Source of the DNA: a bacterium
Lineage (GTDB): Bacteria > Planctomycetota > Planctomycetia > Kolteriales > Kolteriaceae
DNA length: 64,000 bases
Direction: 5' to 3'
Assembly: GCA_019753235.1 (NCBI GenBank)
Contig: JAIELF010000001.1
Span: 1 to 64,000, forward strand
Below are positions 56,476-64,000 of this stretch, one piece after another. Made by a program: the position numbers and the translations under genes. The notes below the pieces were generated by a model. That model searched no databases. It saw nothing but the letters and a program-made list of their open reading frames with translations, and had not been told where the DNA came from. Position 1 is the stretch's first letter. Each line of letters opens with the position of its first letter.

Positions 56476-57195
56476 GTGAGCTCGGCGGCGATCAAAGCAG
56501 AGGGTTTGAGTAAGTTTTACGGACCGTTCGCAGCCATTCGCGACGTTTCTTTTGAGATTCCTCAGGGGCAGATCGTGGCGTTCTTGGGCCCCAATGGCGC
56601 GGGCAAATCGACGACCATGAAGATTCTGACCGGTTACATGGCCCCATCGGCCGGCCGGGCGTTCATCATGGGTCACGATGTCGCTCACGAACGAAGCGCC
56701 ATCGCGAATCGGCTGGGGTATCTTCCTGAGAACGGTCCTCTTTACACTGACATGACTCCTCGACAGCTCCTCCGATTTATGGGAACGGCCCGAGGGATGT
56801 CAGGGGGACGACTTGAAGATCGGATGGCGGCGGTCATCCAACAATGCTCGCTTGGTTCGGTTATTGGTAAGCCCATTGGGAAGTTGTCGAAAGGGTTTCG
56901 GCAGCGGGTCGGGATGGCTCAGGTCCTATTGCATGAACCTGATGTTCTGATCATGGACGAGCCGACCAGCGGTCTGGATCCCAACCAGATCCGCGATGTT
57001 CGCGAGGCGATTCGCAGTATCGGGAAATCGAAAACCATTTTGCTTTCCACCCACATTCTTCAAGAGGTCGAGGCCGTCGCCGACCGAGCCATCTTCATTC
57101 ATGAAGGTCGCGTGGTCTTTGATGGTTCGATCAACCAGCTCCACGCCGGTCGAGAACTCGACCAGCGTTTTGCCGAGCTGACCAAGGCGAGCTAG
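56476..57195 (+). CDS. ABC transporter ATP-binding protein (GldA-like)
   Basis: 239 residues from a GTG start with GGAGGAG upstream. Walker A GPNGAGKSTTMKILTG (~38-53), signature LSKGFRQRVGMAQVLLHEP, Walker B VLIMDEPTSGLDPNQI and H-loop STHILQEVE are intact. Closest in look to GldA, the ATPase of the GldAFG system first described in gliding Bacteroidota and widespread elsewhere without gliding. The permease fusion gene follows 135 bp later and the DUF4340 gene after it. Confidence 0.93.
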   Translation: MSSAAIKAEGLSKFYGPFAAIRDVSFEIPQGQIVAFLGPNGAGKSTTMKILTGYMAPSAGRAFIMGHDVAHERSAIANRLGYLPENGPLYTDMTPRQLLRFMGTARGMSGGRLEDRMAAVIQQCSLGSVIGKPIGKLSKGFRQRVGMAQVLLHEPDVLIMDEPTSGLDPNQIRDVREAIRSIGKSKTILLSTHILQEVEAVADRAIFIHEGRVVFDGSINQLHAGRELDQRFAELTKAS

Positions 57196-57330
57196 TTCGA
57201 ACATCGATCGGGGGGACGCCGTTAGCGGACCTTCTCGATCAGCGTTGTCAAACATTCAACATTACGCCGGCCTCGCCATGATGAAGAGAGGGCCGGCAAG
57301 AGAAGATCGAATAAGGGAGAATTGGCAATC

Positions 57331-60201
57331 ATGCTGCTTGGATCGATCACCGGATACGGGCCGGCGGACTTCCTGATTGTCTACGTCCTGGTGGGACTGG
57401 TAGGGCTCGGGATTTGGTATCTCGTGGGCCTGGTTTCGCCGCCGTTGACATTCGCTGTCTTCAAACGGAATATCGTCAGCTATTTTACCAACCCGATTGG
57501 CTACCTCTTTATCACGGCATTCACCGCGATCGGAGCTTACTTTGCCTTTTGGCACGAAGACCGATTCTTTGCCGCGAACCTGTGCGATCTATCACAACTC
57601 AATTCATTCTTCCCCTATGTCTTGTTGTTCTTTGTGCCGGCCATCACCATGTCGATCTGGGCCGAGGAACGACGAAGCGGGACCGAAGAACTGCTCCTCA
57701 CGCTCCCAGGGACGGACTTGCAAGTCGTTCTCGGCAAGTTCCTGGCAGCACTGGCCATCTACACCGTGGGACTAGTCTTTCTAAGTTTACAATACTTTGT
57801 CTTGGCCTCACTGGGATCTCCCGACGGAGGCCTAGTTCTTTCCACGTTTGTGGGCTACTGGTTGATCGGAATGGCGTTGATCTCGGCAGGCATGATCGCT
57901 TCGCAACTGACATCGAATGTCACGATCGCGTTCATTCTCGGCACCGCGTTCTGTCTGTTGCTGCTGGGTATCTATAGCGTCGGGACGACCTTCACCACGG
58001 CCCGGCCGGTGCGCTACATCCTCGAAAACGCGGGCATGGTCAAGCAATTCGAACCATTTGGCCGAGGAATCATTCCTTTGGACGGGATGATTTACTTCCT
58101 GGGGCTGACGGCAACATTCCTTTACGTGAATGTGGTTTTGCTCAGCAGACGACACTGGGAGGGGGGCGCGCAGACGACTGCTCGCTGGTCCAACTATGTG
58201 ACACGGATCGTCTCACTCGCCGTGATCGTTGTGGCCGGGACCATGCTAGCTCGGCTCGGAAGCCGATACTTCTTTGTCGATGCAACGGAAGAGAGACTCC
58301 ACTCACTCTCCGCGGACACCCTCAAAATCATTGACGGCATCGATCCCAAGCGGCCGGTCCTCATCGAAGCCTATCTGAGCCCCAACCCTCCTCGTGAGTT
58401 TGAGCGAATTCGCCGAGATCTGGTCGATATCTTGCAACGATTCGATGCGCTTGGTGGCGACAAAGTGACCGTCGATATCTTCGACACTGAAGTTTTCAGC
58501 AACGAAGCTCGCGATGCGGAGTCTGTCTACAGCATCAAGCCCCAAGAAGTGCCGATCCGCGAAGATAGTCGCCAGACCATCGAAAAGCTTTACATGGGTG
58601 TCGCGATTAAGAGCGGCTCCAGCGAGAAGGTGATTCCCTTCTTCTACCCTGCCCTTCCCGTCGAATACGAAATCGCGCGGACGATTCGGTCCGTCGCACA
58701 GGCGAGCCGTCCAAAGGTCGGCATCATGACGACCGACGCGAATCTCTTCGGCGAATTCAACTTTCAGATGATGACGCCCGCTCAGGACTGGCAGATCGTC
58801 AATGAACTCAAGCAGCAATACGAAGTGGTTCGAGTTGCTCCTGATGTCGATGTGCCGGCCGATGTGAAGGTGCTTCTGGTGCCGATGGCCTCGTCCCTGT
58901 CGGATCCGCAGATCGATCGGCTCGTGTCCTATGTGGCGGCCGGCCGACCCGCGCTGATTCTGGATGACCCCATGCCACTGGTGAACGTTCGGCTTGCCGC
59001 TCGTCGAGAGAAAGAGCCTCCGCGTCAGAACATGATGATGGGGATGCCGCCCCAGCCGCCCGAGCCGAAGGGTAATCTCGGCAAGCTGACCCGTCTGCTC
59101 AACATGAATTTCGACACCGGCAACGTTGTTTGGCAAGCTTGGAATCCGGTCCCCGAACTGCCTGATCTTCCTCCCGAGTATGTCTTCATTGGACCGGGAA
59201 GTGGCAACAGCGAAGCGTTCAACCCGGCAAGCTCGGCGACGTCGGGTTTACAACAGTTGGTGACGCTTTTCCCTGGTTCATTGCAACCGCTCGGCGGGGA
59301 CGGCCCGACTTTTAAGCCCCTTTTGACGACGGGCAGAGTCAGCGGAACAACTCCTTGGGACAAGATTATTAAGGAAGAGATGTTCGGCATGCGGCTGAAC
59401 GATCGTCCTCCGCGACTCCGGTCGCCACGCGAGTATGTGCTCGCGGCGCAAATCAAGGGGAAGCTGGCATCAGGAGCGCCCGCCACGACCACCAGCAAGC
59501 CTGCTGCTTCGGGTGGAGGCGACGATGCTCCCGCCGCACCTGCGGCGAAGCCTTCGGAAGGGTCTGCCCCGCCCGCACCGACGGAGCCGAAAGAGATCAA
59601 CGTCATCTTTGTTGCTGATCTCGACATCGTCTCTGATCAGATGTTCGCGCTTCGTCAACAAGCTCAGCAGGAGACGCTTAAGTTCGACAATGTCCCGTTC
59701 ATCTTGAACTGCGTCGATCTCCTGGCGGGCGACGAAGGCTTCCTGGCTTTGCGGAAAAAGCGGCCGAAACGGCGAACGCTGGATACGCTCGAGCTGCTCG
59801 CCAACCAAAGCGTTCGCGAGGAACAAGCAGGCATCGAGGAAGCCCAGGCTGCCGCGGAAAAGGCGATTGGCGAGGCTCAAAAGAAGTTGAACGACGAAGT
59901 CGACAAGATCGACAAAGATACTTCCATCGCGAAGAACCTGCGCGATCAGAAGAAGGCTTTTGCTCAGTCCTACTGGCAAAACTATTTTGATCGCGAGAAG
60001 GATCGCATCGAACGCGAGACCGAACAGAAGGTCCGCGACGTCCGAGAAGAAACCACGCGAAGCCGACGGGCCGAAGAGAACCGTGTGAAGTGGTTGGCCG
60101 TATTGTTGCCGCCGATCCCCGCGCTACTCATTGGACTGGCGGTCTTCTTCGTTCGCCAGACAGGTGAGCGCGAAGGAGTGGATCCGAAACGGCTGGTTTA
60201 A
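57331..60201 (+). CDS. GldF permease fused to GldG-like auxiliary protein
   Basis: 956 residues. Residues ~30-290 are a six-helix ABC-2 permease (GldF-like) with SIWAEERRSGTEELLLTLPG. Residues ~290-890 are a GldG-type region: one helix, then an outer domain with RYFFVDATEERLHSLSADT, VLIEAYLSP, VKVLLVPMASSLSDPQID and ALILDDPMP. Late in the chain are a Pro/Ala-rich linker and a highly charged coiled coil (~825-920, many Glu/Lys/Arg), then a final membrane helix (VLLPPIPALLIGLAVFFV). In Bacteroidota these are separate genes. ATG at 57331 fits GGGAGA better than the nearby TTG at 57322. Confidence 0.88.
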   Translation: MLLGSITGYGPADFLIVYVLVGLVGLGIWYLVGLVSPPLTFAVFKRNIVSYFTNPIGYLFITAFTAIGAYFAFWHEDRFFAANLCDLSQLNSFFPYVLLFFVPAITMSIWAEERRSGTEELLLTLPGTDLQVVLGKFLAALAIYTVGLVFLSLQYFVLASLGSPDGGLVLSTFVGYWLIGMALISAGMIASQLTSNVTIAFILGTAFCLLLLGIYSVGTTFTTARPVRYILENAGMVKQFEPFGRGIIPLDGMIYFLGLTATFLYVNVVLLSRRHWEGGAQTTARWSNYVTRIVSLAVIVVAGTMLARLGSRYFFVDATEERLHSLSADTLKIIDGIDPKRPVLIEAYLSPNPPREFERIRRDLVDILQRFDALGGDKVTVDIFDTEVFSNEARDAESVYSIKPQEVPIREDSRQTIEKLYMGVAIKSGSSEKVIPFFYPALPVEYEIARTIRSVAQASRPKVGIMTTDANLFGEFNFQMMTPAQDWQIVNELKQQYEVVRVAPDVDVPADVKVLLVPMASSLSDPQIDRLVSYVAAGRPALILDDPMPLVNVRLAARREKEPPRQNMMMGMPPQPPEPKGNLGKLTRLLNMNFDTGNVVWQAWNPVPELPDLPPEYVFIGPGSGNSEAFNPASSATSGLQQLVTLFPGSLQPLGGDGPTFKPLLTTGRVSGTTPWDKIIKEEMFGMRLNDRPPRLRSPREYVLAAQIKGKLASGAPATTTSKPAASGGGDDAPAAPAAKPSEGSAPPAPTEPKEINVIFVADLDIVSDQMFALRQQAQQETLKFDNVPFILNCVDLLAGDEGFLALRKKRPKRRTLDTLELLANQSVREEQAGIEEAQAAAEKAIGEAQKKLNDEVDKIDKDTSIAKNLRDQKKAFAQSYWQNYFDREKDRIERETEQKVRDVREETTRSRRAEENRVKWLAVLLPPIPALLIGLAVFFVRQTGEREGVDPKRLV

Positions 60202-60325
60202 AATAGGACGACTTGGCCTTCGGGCCGAGACGTCGCTTTCCCTTTGAGGATTTACAACGGGCCAGACAGCAGAGACATCACCTTCTTCCAGAAGAGTGGG
60301 CTGCGAAAGAATAGGGTTGCGATCC

Positions 60326-62176
60326 ATGAACGAGATGACCAAGACGATCGTTTTCCTGGGTGTGGCGGTGATGCTCGCGGGGGCAGCGTACCTTACGCGC
60401 CCGCAGGTCAATCGGACCACGAGTAGTTTCGTCGAAGAACGTGCTCCCTTTTACCCCGACGTGAATCCCGACGGGGTCAAAGGCCTGGAAGTGACCGCGT
60501 ACAACAAAGACAAGGGAGAGCTCGACTCGTTCAGCGTGAAACTGCAGAACGGGATCTGGGTCATCCCCTCGCACAACAACTACCCAGCAGATGCGGCCGA
60601 CCGACTGAAGAAGACGGCCGGCGCGGTTCTGGGGCTGCAGAAAGACACTGTCGCGTCCGACGGCAAAGACTTACACAAAGAGTACGGGCTGATCGATCCG
60701 ACCGATGCGGCCGGGGATGCGGACTCTTGGGCCACGCGCGTCAAGCTGCTCGATGTCAACGGAAACATCGTCAGTGACATGCTCATCGGCAAGGATGTTC
60801 CCGATAAGCCCGACTTTAAGTTCGTGCGGATTCCTGACAAGGATCGTGTCTATCAGGTGAAGTGCGCCGGGCTCGATCTCACCACTCGGTTTGCAGACTG
60901 GATCGATACCGACTTGATCACCGATTCGGCCATGGAGTTCGACAAGATCGTCATCAACGACTACAAGCTCGAACAGAAGGGGAATCGCGTCCGGATCAAT
61001 GACAAGGGAGTCGTCACGCTCACCAAAGATGACAAGAGCAAGTGGAACCTTGAGGGTGTTGCCGAGGGCGAAGAGACCGACGAGACCAAGGCGGGTGACC
61101 TGGCAACCTCGATCTCCGATCTCAAGATTCTGGGGGTTCGTCCGAAGCCCGCGGGCTTGACGCCGGAATTGAATATCCTCGAACAACAGTTCGTCGCGGA
61201 GTCCATGATCAGCAGAGGCTTCTTCCCCACCGAAGATGGCCGAGTAGTCTCCAATGAAGGAGAGGTCTCTTTCGAGACAAAGGATGGGATCCGCTACACG
61301 CTACGCATGGGGGGCGTTTTCCTTGGCCGAGGAGGCGAAGTCGAAGCGGGCAAGGAAGGAGAAAAGGTCGTCGATGCCGATGCTCCGAAGGACGGAGCCG
61401 ACGCCAAGCCGGCCGATGATGCTGGTTCGAAGACCCAGGAGAATCGTTTTCTTCTCATCAGTGTCGGCTTTAACGAAGACCGCTTCCCCGAACCTGAATT
61501 GCCCGAGAGCCTAAAGGAAACGGTAGCGCCCGCGTCCCCGCCGGCCGATGCGGGGCCAGCAACGCCTGTGACCCCCGCGCCCCCCGCCGAGGCAGCCCCG
61601 GCGAAGCCTGCCGAGCCTGCCCCAGAAGCGCCGGCTGCTCCGCCCGCCGAGGGAGCCAACCCTGTTAAGAATGTGGCGTATCAAGAGCCCGCGCCAGCCA
61701 CGACTCCACCCGCGCAGGCCGCTCCACCCGCGGAAGGAGTTCCACCGGCGCAAGCAACTCCCCCGGCGGAGAATGTTCCCGCGGCAGAGCCGGCCATCGA
61801 TCCAGAAGTTCAAAAGAAACAAGAGGAAGAACTCAAGGCTCGCATTGAAGCTCAGAAGAAGATGGATGCGGAGCAAGACAAGACCGAGTACGAGCAGAAG
61901 AAGAAAGAGCGAGACCGAAAGATCGAAGAGGGACGCAAGAAGGCCAAGGAGCTGGAAGCTCGTTACGGGCAGTGGTTCTATGTCGTCTCGAATGAGTCCG
62001 CGAGCAAAGTCCGCTTGACGCGGGCCGACCTCGTGAAGAAGCCCGAACCGAAGAAGGAAGGGGAACCCGCCCCAGGATCAACGCCGGCCCCCGGCAACGA
62101 AGGACCGGTTGGCAATCCCGTTCCCGCGCCCCCCGCAACGCCCGCGCCGGCGAACCCGGCCGAAGCTCCTAAGTAG
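60326..62176 (+). CDS. DUF4340 membrane protein with Pro/Ala-rich and coiled-coil tail
   Basis: 616 residues: an N-terminal signal-anchor (TIVFLGVAVMLAGAAYL), then DUF4340-type repeats of about 150 residues (~40-300; GIWVIPSHNNYPADAADRL, KDLHKEYGLIDPT, and a partial second copy). The C-terminal ~250 residues are Pro/Ala-rich, then Glu/Lys-rich coil (~490-560), then Pro/Ala again. DUF4340 proteins usually accompany GldG-type ABC modules and are thought to be outer parts of that complex. ATG at 60326; the ribosome site (AGGG) is only fair. Confidence 0.83.
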   Translation: MNEMTKTIVFLGVAVMLAGAAYLTRPQVNRTTSSFVEERAPFYPDVNPDGVKGLEVTAYNKDKGELDSFSVKLQNGIWVIPSHNNYPADAADRLKKTAGAVLGLQKDTVASDGKDLHKEYGLIDPTDAAGDADSWATRVKLLDVNGNIVSDMLIGKDVPDKPDFKFVRIPDKDRVYQVKCAGLDLTTRFADWIDTDLITDSAMEFDKIVINDYKLEQKGNRVRINDKGVVTLTKDDKSKWNLEGVAEGEETDETKAGDLATSISDLKILGVRPKPAGLTPELNILEQQFVAESMISRGFFPTEDGRVVSNEGEVSFETKDGIRYTLRMGGVFLGRGGEVEAGKEGEKVVDADAPKDGADAKPADDAGSKTQENRFLLISVGFNEDRFPEPELPESLKETVAPASPPADAGPATPVTPAPPAEAAPAKPAEPAPEAPAAPPAEGANPVKNVAYQEPAPATTPPAQAAPPAEGVPPAQATPPAENVPAAEPAIDPEVQKKQEEELKARIEAQKKMDAEQDKTEYEQKKKERDRKIEEGRKKAKELEARYGQWFYVVSNESASKVRLTRADLVKKPEPKKEGEPAPGSTPAPGNEGPVGNPVPAPPATPAPANPAEAPK

Positions 62177-62195
62177 ACATGGGCGGGACGAAGAT

Positions 62196-62885
62196 TTACG
62201 CTGTTGCGACTTCGTCCACGAAGACCAACGTAAAGCGGGGGTCAAACCGCCCTCGCGAGAACTTCTTGCAACAGTGCGCGCAAGCGCGTGGCTGACGAAA
62301 CTTGATTCGAGATAAGACCATTTGTCCGCAGACACAGCGGTAGCGATAGCGCTTCGACTTTGCCAGACGGCCGGGCAGAGGGAGCTCATGATAGATTCTC
62401 GGCAATCCGACCGAGAGGCTTCGCCGCTTGAACTCACCCGTGTGCCCGAACGGCAACCGATCGGTGAAGAGCGCTAGGTGAATCATCTCGTGCACGAGAA
62501 CGATTCCCATTGCCGCTGCCCCGCACTGTTCGAAGTGGGCGCTGGACAGTTCGATCACGTTCTCACGACATTGAATTCGTCCCGCTAACCCTCGAAATCG
62601 TCGATTCCAGACTCGTCGACACGGGGGCAAATGGTTGCCGAAGAATTGGTGATTGGCTCGGTCAAAAAGGGTTTGAAAGAAATCATCGACCCGATTCCAC
62701 GAGACCCGAACAATCGGGACCGTCAAACCATTGGCCGTGACATGGGGCAACAGATCGTTCCCCAATGAATCTGTCCAGCGTTGAAAAGCGGTCGACTCGA
62801 CGTCGGCCAAAACCTCCCCCACAAGGATCGCCGTCGGATTCTGTCTCAACCGCTCGGCAAGGGTGGTTTGCCCGTGGCGATCCAT
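62196..62885 (-). CDS. SprT-like metallopeptidase-family protein
   Basis: About 229 residues from the ATG at 62885, which has GGAG 7 bp upstream. The zinc site IVLVHEMIHLALF (HEMIH) with the following GHTGEFKRRS is typical of SprT/SprT-like proteins; the C-terminus has a zinc-ribbon-like pair CVCG and CAHC in YRCVCGQMVLSRIKF and ACAHCCKKF. SprT-like proteins include DNA-protein-crosslink proteases, but bacterial members are poorly characterised. The start lies 40 bp inside the end of the upstream transporter gene, same strand, so the two are coupled. Confidence 0.82.
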   Translation of the reverse strand: MDRHGQTTLAERLRQNPTAILVGEVLADVESTAFQRWTDSLGNDLLPHVTANGLTVPIVRVSWNRVDDFFQTLFDRANHQFFGNHLPPCRRVWNRRFRGLAGRIQCRENVIELSSAHFEQCGAAAMGIVLVHEMIHLALFTDRLPFGHTGEFKRRSLSVGLPRIYHELPLPGRLAKSKRYRYRCVCGQMVLSRIKFRQPRACAHCCKKFSRGRFDPRFTLVFVDEVATA

Positions 62886-64000
62886 TCCCACACTCCGCTG
62901 ATCAAGGCCCATCCGAAAACCCCCAGCGCGATGATAAGAACGATATTCGATCCCCAACGATTCCGCAATTTGCCGACCCACTCGACACGGTTATTCAGCA
63001 CAAGCAGCGTCGCGGCCAGAAACGGAATGAATAGCGAACCCCAAATGGCGTAAACCATCAAGATGAACGTCGGCGTTTTGAGCAGCACCATCGGGATCGG
63101 TAACAGCGTCAGTAGAATCAGAAATGATCGATACACCCTCCCGCGGGGATCGGCCGCGTCGGGGCGATCCTCGTCCGACCACTTCGCCAAAATCCCCAAC
63201 AGATCGCTGTAAAGATACGGAATGCTTTGCATCATCCCCAGGAGAGAACTGAGAACCGTCGCTGTCAGTGCTCCCTTGAACAGATTCGACAAGACCGTTC
63301 CCAAGGCGGGATCGATCGGAAGCTCGGTTTGCAATCTATGGGCGACGACTTCGAAGACTTGGGGAATCCTAGGCTGGACCTTTATCGCTCCTTCGGGGAT
63401 GCCCGCTAGGCGATTGAATTCTTCGGTCGATACGCCCCCGGCCAAGAGCATGATCGAAACACCAAAGAGGCCACTCAAGAGATAGCAAAGACCGAGATCC
63501 ATCCGCGTGATGACAAGCCAGCTTGGCCCTTGGCGTCCTCGCTCGCGCATCCAATAGCTGTATGCCATCACCCCGACGGTCGAGCCGGTTCCCCCCATGA
63601 TCGCAAGCAGAATTCCATCGGCATCAGCAGGCCACCAGGGGCCGGTCGACCATTGCATCTGCCATCGATCCATCGGGAACAACGCTAGTCCACTGACCAG
63701 CACGACGCCGAACATCACAACGGTCATCGTTGCCATCACTCGCTCGAAGAGAGCGTATCTGCCCCACCAGATCAGCATAAAACATGCCGCGACCAACATC
63801 ATCGACCAAGCGACATCGGCCCGATCGGGTCCCCCTGCAAATAGGGTTCCCGACAATGCCGGATGCAGCCCGCCGATAGGCACGAGCAAATCCATGGCAA
63901 CGCCCGACGTGCTTGCCAGTGCTGCGAAAACGGGGATGGTCCAGATCACAAGATAGATCAGAAAGCCGATGCTCGCGATCGGTCCAAGCCGTCGGCCCCA
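62846..64000 (-). CDS. Nramp-like divalent metal transporter (5' end outside window)
   Basis: 384 residues visible; the frame is open to the right edge (codons beyond 63949 continue through 64000 without a stop), so the start is outside. About ten hydrophobic helices. GGTGSTVGVMAYSYWMRERG resembles Nramp-related transporters in the region after the first bundle, and GALTATVLSSLLGMMQSIPYL fits a later helix. The hallmark DPGN of the first helix lies outside, so the Nramp assignment is provisional. The 3' end overlaps the SprT-like gene by 40 bp. Confidence 0.65.
   Translation of the reverse strand, partial: WGRRLGPIASIGFLIYLVIWTIPVFAALASTSGVAMDLLVPIGGLHPALSGTLFAGGPDRADVAWSMMLVAACFMLIWWGRYALFERVMATMTVVMFGVVLVSGLALFPMDRWQMQWSTGPWWPADADGILLAIMGGTGSTVGVMAYSYWMRERGRQGPSWLVITRMDLGLCYLLSGLFGVSIMLLAGGVSTEEFNRLAGIPEGAIKVQPRIPQVFEVVAHRLQTELPIDPALGTVLSNLFKGALTATVLSSLLGMMQSIPYLYSDLLGILAKWSDEDRPDAADPRGRVYRSFLILLTLLPIPMVLLKTPTFILMVYAIWGSLFIPFLAATLLVLNNRVEWVGKLRNRWGSNIVLIIALGVFGWALISGVWEWIATGKPPLPSG

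Overview
The window looks like one contiguous chromosomal stretch of a Planctomycetota bacterium (class Planctomycetia-like; family not resolvable by eye). The main clues are a very large surface protein with an N-terminal LEDRTVLSG (LEPR-type) targeting motif, a planctomycete-style Ser/Thr kinase with its own N-terminal domain and a C-terminal membrane anchor, a DUF1080 secreted protein, a divergent Hsp70, a very Cys-rich repetitive secreted protein, and several TPR or membrane proteins of planctomycete type. The DNA is moderately GC-rich throughout. I see no insertion sequence, integrase, prophage or CRISPR array.

Layout. 1-4.1 kb (+): the C-terminal part of a YhaN/SbcC-like coiled-coil ATPase, then a tightly coupled set encoding an arylamine N-acetyltransferase-like protein, a DUF4416 protein and a 3-methyladenine DNA glycosylase. 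4.1-8.5 kb (-): thrS, a membrane Ser/Thr kinase and a DUF1080 exported protein. 8.7-9.3 kb (+): mobA. 9.3-15.8 kb (-): a complete Na+-translocating NADH:quinone oxidoreductase operon nqrABCDEF followed by a STAS-domain gene. Its NqrA carries two intact 4Fe-4S cysteine motifs. 16-31 kb: ABC exporter parts, a PAP2 phosphatase/ArnT-type glycosyltransferase fusion, a GldA-like ATPase with a large membrane partner, a MazG-like protein, a TPR metallopeptidase-like protein and an Hsp70-family protein. 31.66 kb: tRNA-Arg(ACG). 32-36.4 kb (+): an overlapping set of four genes (periplasmic-type protein, ABC ATPase, ABC permease, Dpp/Opp-type ATPase). 36.5-37.5 kb (-): ribosomal protein bTHX and a Cys-rich repeat protein.

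37.9-42.9 kb (+): a sugar-binding lipoprotein, an RbsC-type permease and a GH38-like protein, with no transporter ATPase nearby. 43.5-45.2 kb (+): an MBL-fold hydrolase and a short-chain dehydrogenase, ending in a strong intrinsic terminator. 45.2-51.6 kb (-): half of a Flp/Tad pilus locus (two identical Flp pilins in a near-perfect 513-bp repeat, CpaA prepilin peptidase, TadE, CpaB, CpaC secretin); the TadA/B/C motor genes are not in the window. 51.8-56.0 kb (-): the 1419-residue LEPR/PhoPQ-related/RTX surface protein. 56.5-62.2 kb (+): a GldA - GldF/GldG fusion - DUF4340 module. 62.2-64 kb (-): a SprT-like protein and an Nramp-like transporter cut by the window edge.

The observations I rank highest are the NqrA with RnfC-like iron-sulfur motifs, the PAP2-GT39 fusion, the multidomain LEPR protein, the duplicated and apparently homogenised Flp pilins, the Cys-rich repeat protein, and the GH38-like protein that seems to lack the usual catalytic motif. 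All functional calls come from reading motifs and family resemblance; no database search was run.
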